Below are positions 23,702-36,959 of a stretch of 64,000 nucleotides of DNA, piece after piece. Source of the stretch: Lycorma delicatula. Taxonomy: Eukaryota; Arthropoda; Insecta; Hemiptera; Fulgoridae. Each line of letters begins with the position of its first letter. Within the stretch, counting starts at the first letter, position 1. Location: contig NC_134455.1 of NCBI RefSeq assembly GCF_047948215.1, positions 152,874,575 through 152,938,574 of the forward strand, read 5' to 3'. The notes beneath the pieces were generated by a model. It was not told where the DNA came from. It searched no databases and was given only the letters and a program-made list of their open reading frames with translations. The translations under genes were made by a program, and so were the position numbers.

Positions 23702-25345
23702 ATGGGCTTAGTAAGTATTCTTTCTAATGAATGTGGTAAAATCCCTAGAAATGACAACACACCTGTTGGTGGGTGGTTGACCTGCGATGAAACATCTAGT
23801 ATTCATGGAGTTTTATTGCCTTCAGATTCTGTCTCTTCTGTTTCTTATTCTTCTCTTGCCCCATCTATCTTTGCGATTCAGACAGATATGGATGAGACTG
23901 CAAAAGATAGGACAGTATTCCATGTGTTGGCGATTGTCATTGTGGATCCCTTCTTGATAAATTGCTTGATACAATTGAAATTGAATTTCAAAATTAATGC
24001 ACTAGAGAATTCATACTAATATGAATTCAGAGATTGTTGAGTTGCAAAAGGTAAATGTAAGTATTGGGTCATAGATTGAATGTTGCTCTGATTAGTGGAA
24101 ATCATATTTCTCCTATGTTGCTGAGTACCCCAAGTACTTGAGTACAGAAGAATAATAGTCCTTTTTCAAAATTAGGGTAATATCTCCTAATTTCAAGCAG
24201 CCTTCTTACCATTGCTCTGAAGTTAAGTTTCCTTCTGTTGATATTGAATCACCCAGTTAATAGTAATCCTGTTCCATCTATTTCTATTGAGAGTAACTGG
24301 TTTGTGGTTAAGGGAAGTAGAAAATCAAGGAGGAAAGTTGTCTAAGGTAGAACGGCTAAGGTGAATAATAAAAACACTGTTTCTGGAACTGCTAGTGACT
24401 ACACCAAACTAGCAAGACCCAAATACAGAAGAGTTTTTGTTACTAGATTTGATCCCTCTACTTCATTTAAAGTCGTTAGAAATCTGGTGAGAGAATCAGT
24501 ATATGTCGATGTTGCTTGTACTAAGCTGAAAACCAAGAAAGAAGGGTATATATTTTTTTCATCTTGTTGTTACAGATAAGTACTTTGAGAAAGACATGTC
24601 TTCTGATATATGACCTTCTGGTACTTTAATTTTGCCATCCTATGGCTCATTAAGATATGAGCAGAAATTTGTACCTTGGAAAGTCCAAGGAGGAGAGCAA
24701 TATTTTTCTAACTGATAGTGAAGATAAATAATTTGAGGGTATTATATCAAAATGTTAGGAGTCTTCAAATTCATATAATGTAATTGATGTCATAGTATAA
24801 ATTTTTAATAATTCTCCTTTGAATTCTATTATTATTTAGTGGACCACTTCAATGTTTATAGGGCTGGTCATAACTTCTTTAGATCAGCCAAGAAGTATAG
24901 CGATGGAGTGGTACTTGCAGTGCACTCCAATGTAACTTCCTTTAGGCGCCCTGACTTGAAGCCATCTGGGTGGAAGTATATTTATGTGGAGGGGATATTC
25001 TTCTTCTTGGGAACTGTTACCTCAATCCTGATAATAAGCCTGAAATCATGTCAGAGCATTCATTGTTGATAAGATCGACATTAGTTCTTATAACGTTGTT
25101 GTCATTGGTGATTTTAATGTCCCAAATATAAATCGGATAGTAAAAGTATTGGGTCCACTTTTACGCTAAGAAGAAGGTGATAAATTACTTAACTTTATGG
25201 ATGACCTTAACTTAGATCAGTATAAATTCCATTTACCTTTTGGAGGTTCTTCCATCTTAGATCTTAATTTCGCTAAGAGTTACATCTCAGGAGACCATCC
25301 AGAAATGGCCGACCTCAAATACACTATTAATAATATGCATCACCT
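23702..25345 (+). mobile_element. CR1/jockey-like LINE: ORF1 end and endonuclease, truncated
   Basis: The ORF1 end lies at 24361-24579 (YRRVFVTRFDPSTSFKVVRN), matching the nucleic-acid-binding C-terminal region of LINE ORF1 proteins. ORF2 starts near 24736 with LYQNVRSLQIHI. The apurinic-type endonuclease follows: VVLAVHSNVTSFRRPD and GWKYIYVEGIF (24910-25000), VVVIGDFNVPNINR (25099-25140) carrying the catalytic GDFN, and LDLNFAKSYISGDHPEM (25255-25310) with the catalytic SGDHP-type histidine. Stops break the frame. No reverse transcriptase follows: the element ends where an oppositely oriented LINE begins. Confidence 0.75.
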
Positions 25346-25409
25346 CTCATGATACAAACAAAGCAATTAGTTAATAAAAACAAATATAACAGATAATAAA
25401 AGTAATAAT

Positions 25410-27110
25410 TTTTTTTGTCTTCAGTCATTTGGCTGGTTTGATGCAGCTCTTCAGATTCCCTATCTAGTGCCAGTTTTTTCATATCAGTATACCTCCTACA
25501 TTCCTAACAACTTGTTTTACATATTCCAAATCCTACTTGCCTGCATAACTTTTTCCATCTAGGTCCCTCCAATATCAAAGTGAATATTTCAGGATGCCTT
25601 CTGAAATAAAGTCTGTCTCTTCTTTTAGCTATATTTTTCAAATCTTTCTTCAATTTGCCACCACACCTCTTCATTTGCCGCTTTATCCACCCACCTTGAT
25701 TTTTAACATTCTCCTATATAACCACATTTCAAAAGCTAGTAATTTTTTTCTTCTCTGGTACTCTGATCATCCAAATTTCACTTCCATATAAAGCTATGCT
25801 GCAAACATATACTTCCAAAAATGCTTTCTTGATGTTTAAATTAATTTTTGATGTAAGCAAATTATATTTCTGACTGAAAGCTCATTTCACCTGTGCTATT
25901 AGGCATTTTTAATTGCTCCTGGTTTGTCCATCTATAGCAATTCTACTTCTCAAATAACAAAATTCTTCTACCTCAATAGGCTTTTCTCATCCTATTTTTA
26001 TATTCAGTGGTCCATCTACTTTATTTCTACTACATTTCATTACTTTCGTTTTGTTCTTGTTTATTTTCATATGGTAGTTCTTCCATAAGACTTCATTCAT
26101 GCTATTCATTGTTTCTTCTAAATCTGTTTTACTTTCAGTTAGAATTACTATATCATCAGAAAATCGTAGCATCTTCATCTTTTCATCTTGCACTGTTTCC
26201 AGATCTAAACTGTTCTTTAAAACATCATTAACTGCTAGTTATATGAAAAGAATAAAACATAAAGGGGAACATCCTAGTCTGACTCCCTTTTTTATTACTG
26301 CTTCTTTCTTATGCTCTTCAATTATTACTGTTGTAGTTTGGTTCCTGTAAATGTTGGCATTTGTTCTATCTCTATACTTGAAACCATCATATTTTTAAAT
26401 GTTAATATTTTATTCGTCTACATTATCAGATGCCTTTTCTTAGTCTATAAGTGCTATGTATGTTGGTTTGTTTTTCTTTAATCTTCCTTCTAATATTAAC
26501 CTAAGCACTAAAATTATTTCCCTTGTTCCTATACTTTTCCTGAAACCAAACAGTTCTTCTCCTTACACTTCTACCATTCTCCACTCAATTCTTCTGTACA
26601 GAATTTTAGTTAAAATTATTTATGTGTGAGTACTTAGGCTAATTGTACTGTATTCTACATTTATCTGCTCCTGCTTTCTTTGGTATCATGACAATAACAC
26701 TCTTTTTGAAGTTGACAGAATTTCCCCTTTTTCTATCGTTTAATTTCCCTTATCTATCGCTTCCTCACCAGCACTGTGCAGTAATTCTGCACATATTCCA
26801 TCTATTCCAGGAGCCTTTTTCCCATTCAAATCCTTTAATGCTCTATTAAATTCAGATCTCAGTATTTTATCTCCCTTTTCATCCTCTTCCTCTTCTTCCT
26901 CTGTAACACCAGTTTCTGATTAATTTCCTCCATATAACTCTTCAATGTATTCCATCCACCTATCGACTTTTCTTTCACATTATAAATCAGTATACCATCT
27001 TTATTTAACACATTATTAGATTTTAACTTATGTATTTCAAAATTCTCCTTAACTTTCCTGCATGCTCCTATTTTACCAATGATAATTTCTCTTTCCATTT
27101 TATATAACCT
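25410..27110 (-). mobile_element. RTE/L2-like LINE, 5'-truncated (family B, copy 1)
   Basis: Minus strand. At 26859-27098 a frame carries the linker before the RT (KIGACRKVKENFEIHKLKS and on). At 25987-26193 it reads MLRFSDDIVILTESKTDLEE, so the catalytic FADD motif survives as FSDD, followed by MKINKNKTKVMKCSRN. Stops and indels are frequent. The 3' end (25410-25450) matches that of the copy at 62590: both read TTTTTTTTGTCTTCAG and then CTGGTTTGATGCAGC on the plus strand. Confidence 0.8.
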
Positions 27111-30100
27111 TCAAACTGACCAAGTTGTCCAAGCAACCTCCTCCAAATTGCTTCATAGCAGTTTTAAATGAAATAGCACCAACTGAAACGCCAGAGACTA
27201 CGTTTTCAGATTGAATGAAACTATCACCTATCTCAAGACCAGATTGTGAACATTCATAATCTCTTTCCCGAGCAAGGCTTTTGACTCAAGAAGTCAAAAG
27301 CTAAAAAATCTTAAGTCAGACCACTGGTGAGGTCGGAGCAAATCTCTTCTCGAACCTGCCAGAGGATCTAGAAAAATTTTTGGCCTCACGAACCTATGAA
27401 ATGGGGACAATATAACAAAGGAAACGTCCTTACTTAGCCGACAGTGGCACTACTGCAACACACTATGCGGCTGCGTAGCCCAAACTCCATGCAGCTCAGG
27501 TTGACTGACATCCACTGATCATTGTCAGCCTCGATGACATGAAAGTAGGCACACTATACTTGTAGGATGCAAATTATCATTACCAGTAACAGTAAAAACA
27601 AGTTTTACAGCACTGGGCCAGAGGCCGAGAAGTGATACAGAAGTTATATTAAAAACAATTACAACTTATGGAATTATAGATAAACAAATTTAAATCTCAA
27701 TAAATAGAATTTAAATTTCATTATTTTACAAAGCAATCATATAAATTTTAAAGAGGCACGGAAAAACAAAAAATAACCTAAAACATATAGTCATGCAATG
27801 AGTACCTATTAACCTGTTTTAACTACTATTCTGCAGCAAATCAATAAAAATATCAAATAAATGAATGAATCAAATAAAATAAGTAAACAATACAGTTGTT
27901 TTTCATTCTAGATGACTTATTAAAATTTATTATTATATTAACAACTACCTCCTTTAACATCTACATGTAGACATGTACTAAATTTTTAACATGTAGTCAT
28001 ATAGCTTATTAAATCCAATTAATTATAATTTGTAATACTTTTTAGTTATTTCAATACCAAATAGAAATTAGGAAATCTTAACCCAGTTAAAACATTCTAA
28101 TGAAAGTTCCTAAATAGAGATTAAATTAATAAATATCTGTTGGGAGCATGTTGGCAAAATTTTCTGCCCAACTAATTTATTTATTTATTTCAACATTTAT
28201 TAAAATTTATATTTATATAAATTTTTATATTTATTTTTAAAATTTGTATTTATTTTTATTTTAAATTATTTTAATTTATATATTAATTTTTTCAAGCTGA
28301 AAATAGGTAATTTTCAGCTGGTCTACTACTAGCACTTCTGCTACAGACATTAAGTTGTAGTTGCATGTTGTTTTTTTAAACCCTTCCATCACTCTTTTCT
28401 TGTTCAGTAATTGTCATGTGTATTTTAGGATAAACCTCTATTCTCACAAAAATGCAACATCATTATCAACAAACAATTCACACTCAATCATAAATAAATT
28501 TCAAAGACATAAAGTCAAACCTGTTGCAAACACAAGCAACTCATTAGTTTTTTTACTCAGCTCCTTTATTTTCCAAAATCAGAACTTATAAAAGAGTTGA
28601 CTGCATTTTTTTGAAAATTACTCAATTACTTAACAGGTACTTCATTGTTGAAGTGGACACAAGATTAATCTAGTAAGAACAAGAAATCGTAAGTTTTACT
28701 TCAAACTTTATTTGAATACTGTAACAATAATAACTAGCACAAGGTTAAACATTTTGATGTTGTAAAAGCAATTAAAACTGGAAGTGATCTGGACCAGAGC
28801 ATTCCCTTCAAATCCAGATTACAAACAACTGTGATTACAAACAGACAGATGTAATCACAGGATCCATTTTGATTATTGGGCATCAACTGCATGTATACAT
28901 AATACATAAACATTGGGCATAACAACATGTATATGTACATGCTGTTATACACAATGCACATTCCAACAAGCTAGAGAGGTTAAATGCAGTATCCTGGAGT
29001 TTTGTCCTGAAACCCTTCCTTTTTCTAACTTCTTAAGTATAAATACTCTTAAAGAATTAAAAAAAAAAAAAAAAACAGACTAAAAAAAGAAAACAAGGTA
29101 TGAAATAAAGAACTAAACATTGTTATGCAGTATTTAATTAAATAGAATAATGGGTGACCAATTAACTTTCAGACAGTTTTAATATGTTTAAATATATTTT
29201 TCATGTTTTAGAAATAGCAGTATTTAAGGTTGTCTAAATGATTAAGTTCTCAACACATCTTATATCAATAAGAAAACTTTGTTATAAAACTCAAATCAGT
29301 GCCCCAGGGGCACCCTGTTTTTCAGAAGTTGATGGTAAGGATTAGTCTAGTCTTAAACAGAATTTTTTTTAATTTATTACAAAAAAATTTATTTTTTGGG
29401 CAGTTGTGTAAAAGCAATACTATTTGCCAATCACATAAATATCTTTTTCTCAAAAAACCAGCCAACTATTTCTCTTAATAGTCAAACTGGGCTTATTATC
29501 TGAAGTGGAGTAGGTATAACCTGAACTCATTACTCCTAAATATGAGTATAAAATTAGTTTTGCAGCAAATTTTAGTCTATCAAAACTTATGGAGCTATTT
29601 CGAATTATCTTAGAAATGATTTTATTTTTGAAACATCGTCAGAGTTTCTAGGGATTTTTGTTAATTCTCAACTGTCTTGGAATATCTTATTTTGTAAAAA
29701 AATTCATCAAAATTGTGCTTTGTTTAAAAAAAAAAGAAAAAGTTATTTAAAAATTTTACATGAATTAGGATCAATGTCTTTTCAAATTCATAAAAAAATA
29801 TTTCTTTTTCAGAAACAGATAATAAAAAATAATTTTGAATATAAGAAAACTTCCAACAAATCATATTTTTAAAACTAAAATATTTTCTCCCTACTTTGAT
29901 TCAAGAAATGTATTCTTGAATCGTTTTACTCAAAATTTTAAAATAAATTTTTTTTTATTAATTTAGTTTTAATTTTTTTCCACATTAGAATAAAATTATA
30001 CAAACAGACTGTCTGCCTCAGTAAACATTCTTTCTCATAAGAAGTTTAAGAACTCTGTTTCTGCAATTATTTTAAAGAATATTGTTTTATAATGTTAAAC

Positions 30101-31900
30101 AATTAAATATCCAAACATGAAACTTCTGTTAATGTTGGTTGGTTATTAGTATATTTTCTTATATTAAAGAAGTTATTTAGTGCATAATCATTTATTTATT
30201 ATTTTGTGTTTATCTAAAATAGAAATTTATTTACTATACCTTATATTTTGAACAGAATTCACTGAAGAAACAATAAATAGTGCAGCTAAAATATAAAACA
30301 GTATCATGGTGGAGATGAATGTGTGCAGTACTATGGCATACAATATATAAGGTAGCTGCTTTAGATATAAAATAGTGTGCATGAGAGTTTACACAGTAGA
30401 TCATAAATGTATAAGTATGTATATAAACAAAAAATGATCATTTACATCTTAACTATACTAGTATAAAATCATTAGTCATGAGGTTCAGAGTTCAGTAATT
30501 GGGTACTGAAATAAAAATAAATCATAATTATTGTCATAAACATATAAACATGTTACTATATGTTGACACTAATCTTTATAGGGTAGGAAAATATTATGAT
30601 TAGTTATTTTCTCATAAAAATAAATTATGAAATATTTTTATGCTATGATATAATTTTATAACAGAATTAAAATTTTAAGGAATAAGTTTATTGCTTGTTA
30701 GTAAACATTAATGGTTCCCAGATCATTACCGATAGATAAGGTATATCAATGCAAAATAATTGCAATAAACATCTTTGTTAAAGTCTCTCAACTAATTTTT
30801 TTTTTACTTAGTATGATCCCTTTTAATCATTATGCTGCCTAAATAATTATAAAAATACCTTCCAGTAAATTAATGAAGTTTTAATCTTGTTCAGTTGAAG
30901 TAATTATATGTTTTATTACATATTTAATTCTTTCCATATTTTATCTCTTTCAATTATAACATAAAAATCCAGTTCTGATAGGTTATTCCCTATAAATTTG
31001 CAATTTCTATAGTCATTTGTTTTTTATTCAGTTTAAATTGAATCGTTTTTCATTATTAATATATAATTAAAACAATGAAAAATCAATTATTGAGATGAAG
31101 ATCTTTATTTTTTTGTTCCTTGGCTCCAGATATTTCCAAAGGGATGAACAGTGGTGTGGCTAAAAAATAGGAATTAAAAAAAATGTTTCAGATATTTTAT
31201 GTTTAAAAGCATAAAGTCTTAGGCTTGTACCGTAACCAGTAGCAAAATGACAATTTTTTTTGCAGCACATTAAAAATTAAGATACAACGGAAGGTTAAAT
31301 GTAGTGGACACACCAAATTGTTCCTATGCAATTTCAACAAATCAAAGTTGTACCTTTGTTAATTAATTATTTTTACTCAGTAAATTGAAAAATAATTTTC
31401 TTATGGAAAACTTTCCATTGAAAATTAAAACTTAGAAAGGCAGATGGAAATTTTAACAATATTCTGATCATTGGACATCAATGAAATCAATATTAAAAAA
31501 ACAAAAAAAAAACAGTAAAAACTATTTTCAGTAAACAGAAAATAAATAACAGATAAACTTAAAAAAGAAAAGCTAGTTTCAAATAATGGTACTCTAAAAA
31601 ATAAAAAAAATAATACTTTTTAAATTCTTCTTTAAGTTTTAACTTAAGATTCTAAAAATTCTGATCTAAGTAGAATCTACTAATCCTTACTTTATATGGA
31701 TTCTTAATTTATATGGATCTTTAACTGTAGTACAAAGCAATGTCCATTATATGTTATTATTTTTATATAACTTTAATCTGTAGGAGGTCCTTGACAAAAC
31801 AGTAAACTACCCTGGAATGAGTAGAATAAGAGTATACTTTCTCATTATTTCCCTTATTGTAGACCATGTTGACTAGACCGTAATGTTCTTGATACAGAAT
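27111..31900. other. AT-rich intron DNA without recognised genes
   Basis: On the minus strand 27130-27250 is open and reads IQSENVVSGVSVGAISFKTA, which could be a lost element or exon but has no clear splice sites. The block at 27280-27640 is richer in G+C and ends in the GGCCAGAGGCCGAGAAG scrap shared with 20.5 kb. From 27.65 to 31.9 kb only AT-rich sequence is seen, with long A runs and a small palindrome GTGCCCCAGGGGCAC at about 29299-29313. Confidence 0.5.
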
Positions 31901-31904
31901 TTGT

Positions 31905-32075
31905 TTCAAAATTTTTCTTAATTTTTTCATGGTTCTTCCATTTCACCGATATTGTCGGATGACCATTGCCTAATTCTTGGGCAATGTCCTTATTAGTTTC
32001 ACCCTTCTCGGACCGCTAGATAATGTGCTCCCCTTTTCCTCTATCGTGAATGTTTTTCGCCAAGTCATAATTAAA
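31905..32075 (-). pseudogene. pogo/CENP-B-type transposase N-terminal fragment
   Basis: On the minus strand two frames joined by one frameshift read RKTFTIEEKG and then KGETNKDIAQELGNGHPTIS followed by VKWKNHEKIK. This is the N-terminal CENP-B/pogo helix-turn-helix (usually KRKTLTIEEKV...IAQELGVGHSTIS). The rest of the transposase and its ends were not found. Confidence 0.7.
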
Positions 32076-32599
32076 ACACTTAAATGAATTACATAGGATA
32101 CATAAAATAAAATACTATACTCTCATGATATGATACGCTCACAGCAAAAGATCTCAAAAGATCAAAAGAGCCAGCAATATCAATTGAATCTGGCTGCTTC
32201 AGTTTACAAGAATCTGGTGCAGGAAGAAGATAAGAAAAACAAGAACTATAGTATGCAGGTAAAATGGAACAGGTGACCCATTTTAACCATCAAAATATTT
32301 CTGCAGCTACAACGTAGATGTACTACGTTATTGACGAGTCATTTCCTTCCGTCATTATAAGCGATAAAATGTTGCATTGCAGTGGAAAAAATGTCATAAT
32401 AACCGATAAGTCACTACAACCGATGTAATTATAAACAATATGTATACTGTATTTAGTATTAACAGCATACCAAACCCACAAAGAGACATGTTTTTGGTCA
32501 CTGTATCTGATGTCACTGTAAATGATACTTATGTATAAATAAATCTATTTATTATAAATTATGAAGATTCGCCTTCAATTTCATTGAAATTTTTCTTCT

Positions 32600-35560
32600 A
32601 GCAGACTTTCCAGAATTTATTATTGAGTTTCTTCTTCAGTGGAGTGTCATCACCAATTATCTTATAGTGTTCTGACTGTTGGCAGATCCCTGGCACCACT
32701 GTCGTCTCCATCTGTTTCTGTTCCATGCTTTTCTTTTCATCTCATCAAAACCTTCACTACCCCTATGTCATTTATTAACTTCAGCCTCTTCCCTCCTCTT
32801 CTTTTTTCACCCTCAACAGAGTCTTCAAGAACTGTATTTATTATTTCTTTCCCCCTAATTATGTGCCTGATCCAGTTTCCTTTCCTCCTTCTGATAGTCA
32901 CCAATATTGTTCTATCTTCATTTATTCTTAATACTTCTACGTTAATCTGTCTGTGCATTTTATTTTCTCCATTCTCCTGCAGACCCACATTTTAAAAGCC
33001 TCAGTCTTATCTTCTTACCCAGTGTCTATGTTTCTCTACCACATAAATGGATACTCCAAACATTTTACAAATTTCTTTCTCAGATTCAGCTCCATGTTGC
33101 TACAAAGTAGATTTTTCTTTCTAAAAAAAGATTCCTTTGTCACTGCAATTCTCATCTTAAATTCTTTTTTATTCCTCAACTCTTCTTCCTCAATCTGTTT
33201 AATTTTTCCTTCTGCTGTCACAACAACCACATCTTCCCTCTCATTCACCTTCTAAACTTTTGATTTCCTCACATTCATTTTCATCCCATATTCCTTCTAC
33301 TTCCCTCTACTTCCAGTGCTTTTATGATTCCTTGTAATGTCCAAGTGTCTTTAGTTACAATCAGCAGATTGTCAGAAAATCTGAAAACTTATATTTCTAC
33401 CACTTATGCTTACTTTACTACTTTTTGACCACCCAATATTTCTTTCAACAGTTCCTCGACATAAACGTGAACAGTTTCAGTGATAAACAGCACCCTTGCA
33501 TCACTTCTCTGCCTAATTCTAACCAATTTATGAGATTTTCATTTATTTTCACAGATATTTTTGCTTCAAACACAATTTTCTGATCAGTCTCCTAACCTTC
33601 CAATCAACTCTCATTTCTTTCAGAATCTGGAAACATTTTTTGCAGCATGTTGTATTAAGCTTATTCTATCTTCTTCATGTTTTTTTGGTTCCAACCTTTT
33701 TAGATATCAGTATCATTATTATTTTAACGAAATCTTCTGGCCATACTCCAGTATCATAAATTGTATTACACAGTGAGAGTATTTCAACTACACCATCTTC
33801 TAAACATTTAAAGACCTCTATTGGAAGTTCACCTACTCTTATTGCTCTCCTGTTCTTCATATCTTTAATAGCTTGTATAATTTCAGATTTCAAAATTGGT
33901 GGCCTTTCTCCTCTTCCATCTCAGCTTCCCATGTTCACGTTTTCTTCCTACATACAAATCCTCTATATACTCTTTCCACCTTTTCTTCATCACATCTTCA
34001 TTATAAATGATTTTACTATCTTACTTCTTAGTTTCTCTCATTTTATAAGTAGGATTTCTTCTATCTATCCCATGTGGCATTTTTTATCTTCTTATACAAC
34101 ATGTCATACTTCTTTTTCTTTTCTAAATCCTCTATGTTTACATTCTTCTTTTAGTCACCTTTTCCTAGCTTTATTGTTTCTCTCTAACTTGTTATTCAAT
34201 TTTCGATATGACTACTGTTGTATTTTTTATTTTTTATTTTCTTCTTTCTTCAATTTGTCTTACCCAAGGAGTGTTGCTCAGGTGCCTTCATAGAAACAGA
34301 TTCCTTATTCTGCAGCTTCCCTCATAGATATCTTATCCTTCACCACATTTCCTCTGCTGGTTCATTTTCCCTTTTATCTTGTGAAATTGCCTTTGTCATC
34401 ATTTCATCCACTTTTTCTCTTCCTATGCCCTCTATATTCCATTTTTTCACCTTCAATGCAGTTTGAATTCTTTTTAATCCTATTTTCATTTCCAATCATT
34501 AACAGAATATAACCACTTCCTATGTCAGCTCCTGGAACCCCATTTTCCTTGTTAACAGCATTCCTATGTCTATTTTCAACTAAAGAATGATCCATATGAA
34601 AGTGAAATCCACCTGTTTGTCTTGCACAAGTATATCTTCTTTCTTTATCATTTTTAAAAAATGTATTTGTAATGAAAAAATCCTTTGCTTGGCAAAATTC
34701 AATCAGCCTGTCTCCTCTTTCATTTCATGACCCCAACCTGAACTTGCCCACTGTCTTTCCATATTCACCTTCTCCCTCACTGTGTTCCAGTTCCCCATAA
34801 TTATTTTACAGAAATCCTATCATTTTCTAAGTCCTCAATGTTATTGTACATCTTTTCAATATCCTCATTCTCATACTATGATGAGGTTGAAGATTTACAC
34901 CTGAACTATAATTAGATCTTTTGGCAGCATTGCAATCCTTAAAGCCATTACTCTATCATCCAGATAAATTACTTTTTGTACTCTTCATGCTATACTATTT
35001 TTTTACAGCTATTCCTACTCTGTTTTTTCCTCTTTCAATTCCTGAGTAGTAAAAGGTAACTTAACCTTAAGGTAACTTTAGTACCTTATACTAGTAGTAT
35101 AAGGCTTCTCAACTCTCCTCCTTCTTCCCATCTAAGCTCACTTATCCCTGCTATATCCGTTTTATTTATTTTTATCTTTCCAAGTTTTCAAACTTACCTG
35201 ACGACAATAATGTTCTCAGATTTCATGTACCTATTCTCACTGCTTTGTCTTTTTTATGACAATCCTTCTGCTGCATCCCCAGGAGATCCGAATGGGAAGT
35301 CATTTTACCTTCAGAATATATTTAACAAAAGAAGACATCACCATGATGCCTGAATAGGAAAAATTAATACAGTGGTATTCCATTGCCTTGTATAATATAT
35401 TGCCACTGATTTCATATAGAAATTTCTTCTGCCTTTAGGGGCAATTTTTCACCCCCAGGGTAATAGAGTGCCCCAAAACCTACCACTCAGCCATCCTCTG
35501 AAATGTCCGTTGGCACCAGAGCTTCTTATACCAGGAGCTGCTCGATCCCTTCATTCATTA
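32600..35560 (-). mobile_element. RTE/L2-like LINE, nearly full-length but decayed (family C)
   Basis: Minus strand. The 5' part carries VRIGT.NLRTLLSSGKFENL near 35175-35235, the classic RIGTWNVRTL start of the endonuclease, and then DIAGISELRWEEGGELRS near 35100-35160. The RT pieces are IIQAIKDMKNRRAIRVGELP (about 33830-33893) and a degenerate FSDNLLIVTKD (near 33360), where FADD has decayed. The C-terminal tail is at 32737-32988 (RKGNWIRHIIRGK, a relative of the GHILRH tail). Every frame is short. The 5' UTR is also found at 45.6-47.5 kb. Confidence 0.8.
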
Positions 35561-35843
35561 GCTGCTATTATGTATTAATTTAACATATACAATCGTTGAC
35601 CCTCTCTACCATGGGGAAGTGAATTTCAGGATTTTCCCTTCATGAAACCTAAACCTAATTGGCATTTATCTAACCAATTATCTAGAACTTTTAGAGAGAT
35701 CATCACCAATATGAGTAGTTTAAAAATAACTTTTTAATAATATATAATTATTAAAAATTTAACAGCATTAAATAAATATAATTACATTGTTATTCAATAT
35801 ATTATTATTATGTGTATAGTAAACGTATAATTAATTCATTTAC

Positions 35844-36013
35844 CTGAAAGAGTTTTCAGGAAGAAACCAAACCAAGCAATTAGGACTTTCTGGTTGCATA
35901 ATTCCATATTTTTACTTTGAACTTTTCGTAAACATCCAGCTAGGGTATCAAGAGTCCAAAAAGATATGAAATTTGTTTCATGATCACTTATTCCAGTCAT
36001 TTCACCTAAGCAT
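35844..36013 (-). CDS. Internal coding exon of host gene 1 (unrecognised protein)
   Basis: A strong acceptor on the minus strand (TTTTTTTCTCATTAG, ending at 36014) is followed by 170 bases open in only one frame, then a GTAAATG donor at 35837-35843. The first base completes a codon. The next 56 codons read CLGEMTGISDHETNFISFWT, LDTLAGCLRKVQSKNMELCN and QKVLIAWFGFFLKTLS. One base is left over and fits the 2-base start of the exon at 5941-6107. The alternating hydrophobic helices (FWTLDTLAGCL, VLIAWFGFFLKTL) suggest a helical-repeat protein, but no family is identified. The upstream exon must end with two bases of a codon. Confidence 0.8.
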
Positions 36014-36955
36014 CTAATGAGAAAAAAAGAATCAAAGAAATGTTAAAGAAATACTAAATTTTAAAGAAATAATCAAAGAAATATAGTGGCTATCTGCGGC
36101 TTTGCACGAGTACTTGACATTAGCTTGAGCTCTTTGACGCTCTTTTGATCTTCAGTTTCAGCAAGTCTAAATGTTTTGAAGTTCAGTTTGTTGAATTTTT
36201 TATAGCCTAACACTACGCAAGTGAGACCAATAATGAGGTGGAAAATGGGTAAGATGGAGATAGCAGATAAAATGGTAACACACTAACAATGGGGTAAAGA
36301 ACAAAACAGTTGTACACCAATTTTCAATTTGATTATTAATAACTTTGGAACTAAGAAAGCTATCAGAGGCAGAGAAAATTGCATTTTGTAACAAATTTTA
36401 TGAACTTTCAGAATCTCATCTCCATTTTGGTTGGTTTCTTCACCATTTTCGTGATATTTATAAAAAACCGCAAATCTGTGAGTTAAAATGTTGCTTAGTG
36501 GTGGAAAAGTAGTGAGGAATATTTTTTTTTCAGAATGAAATGTAAATAAAATTATTTTCCTGTTGTTTACAACTATTAGCATGCAAAATTCTATCACAAG
36601 CGGAATAAAATTTTAAATCTATTTAAAAGACAAATGATCATTCAAACATTCTTCTTTATAGATAAAAAATGAAACATCCATGATATAGATTGGTCTGGTC
36701 TTTGTTTGCGTATATGTACAAACCCATGATTTATCAAAGAATGTTTATACATGTAAGCATTAATTTTTGTTTTTGTTTTTGGCCCCAAACAGAATGAGAT
36801 CATAGGTCTATCATGAACTATGATTTAAAAGTAGGAGCATTGATTTAGAACCTGTAAATCATAATAGGAATGGAAGAAGAAAAATTGGTAAACTACTGAA
36901 AATCTTCATGTAAACTGCTAACTGCTAATTACATGGTATCAAACTATTCATTATA
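36014..36955. other. Intron DNA without recognised features
   Basis: No element or exon is identified. The open frames at 36200-36597 on the minus strand lack any family resemblance and look like chance. Confidence 0.45.
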
Positions 36956-36959
36956 ACAC

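Larger units (their letters stand above)
6108..35843 (-). other. 29.7-kb intron of host gene 1 hosting a nested gene and many transposons
   Basis: Its borders are the GTAAATG donor at 35837-35843 and the acceptor at 6108-6109, minus strand, with matching phases (1 base + 2 bases). It contains the GTPase gene at 14434-17041 on the same strand, plus Penelope, mariner, R1, LINE, SINE and pogo remnants listed separately. From 6108 to about 8170 only AT-rich DNA is seen. Additional small exons could be hidden inside, so this may be more than one intron, although the phase match favours a direct join. Confidence 0.55.

Noticed and set aside
33931..34466. Ser/Phe-rich plus-strand frames in the 32.6-35.6 kb region
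   Set aside because: Shadows of the minus-strand LINE, whose Lys/Glu-rich coding strand reads as Phe/Ser/Leu on the other strand.
36283..36597. 104-codon minus-strand frame next to the exon at 35844-36013
   Set aside because: No family resemblance and no phase-fitting donor to the known exon, so probably chance.
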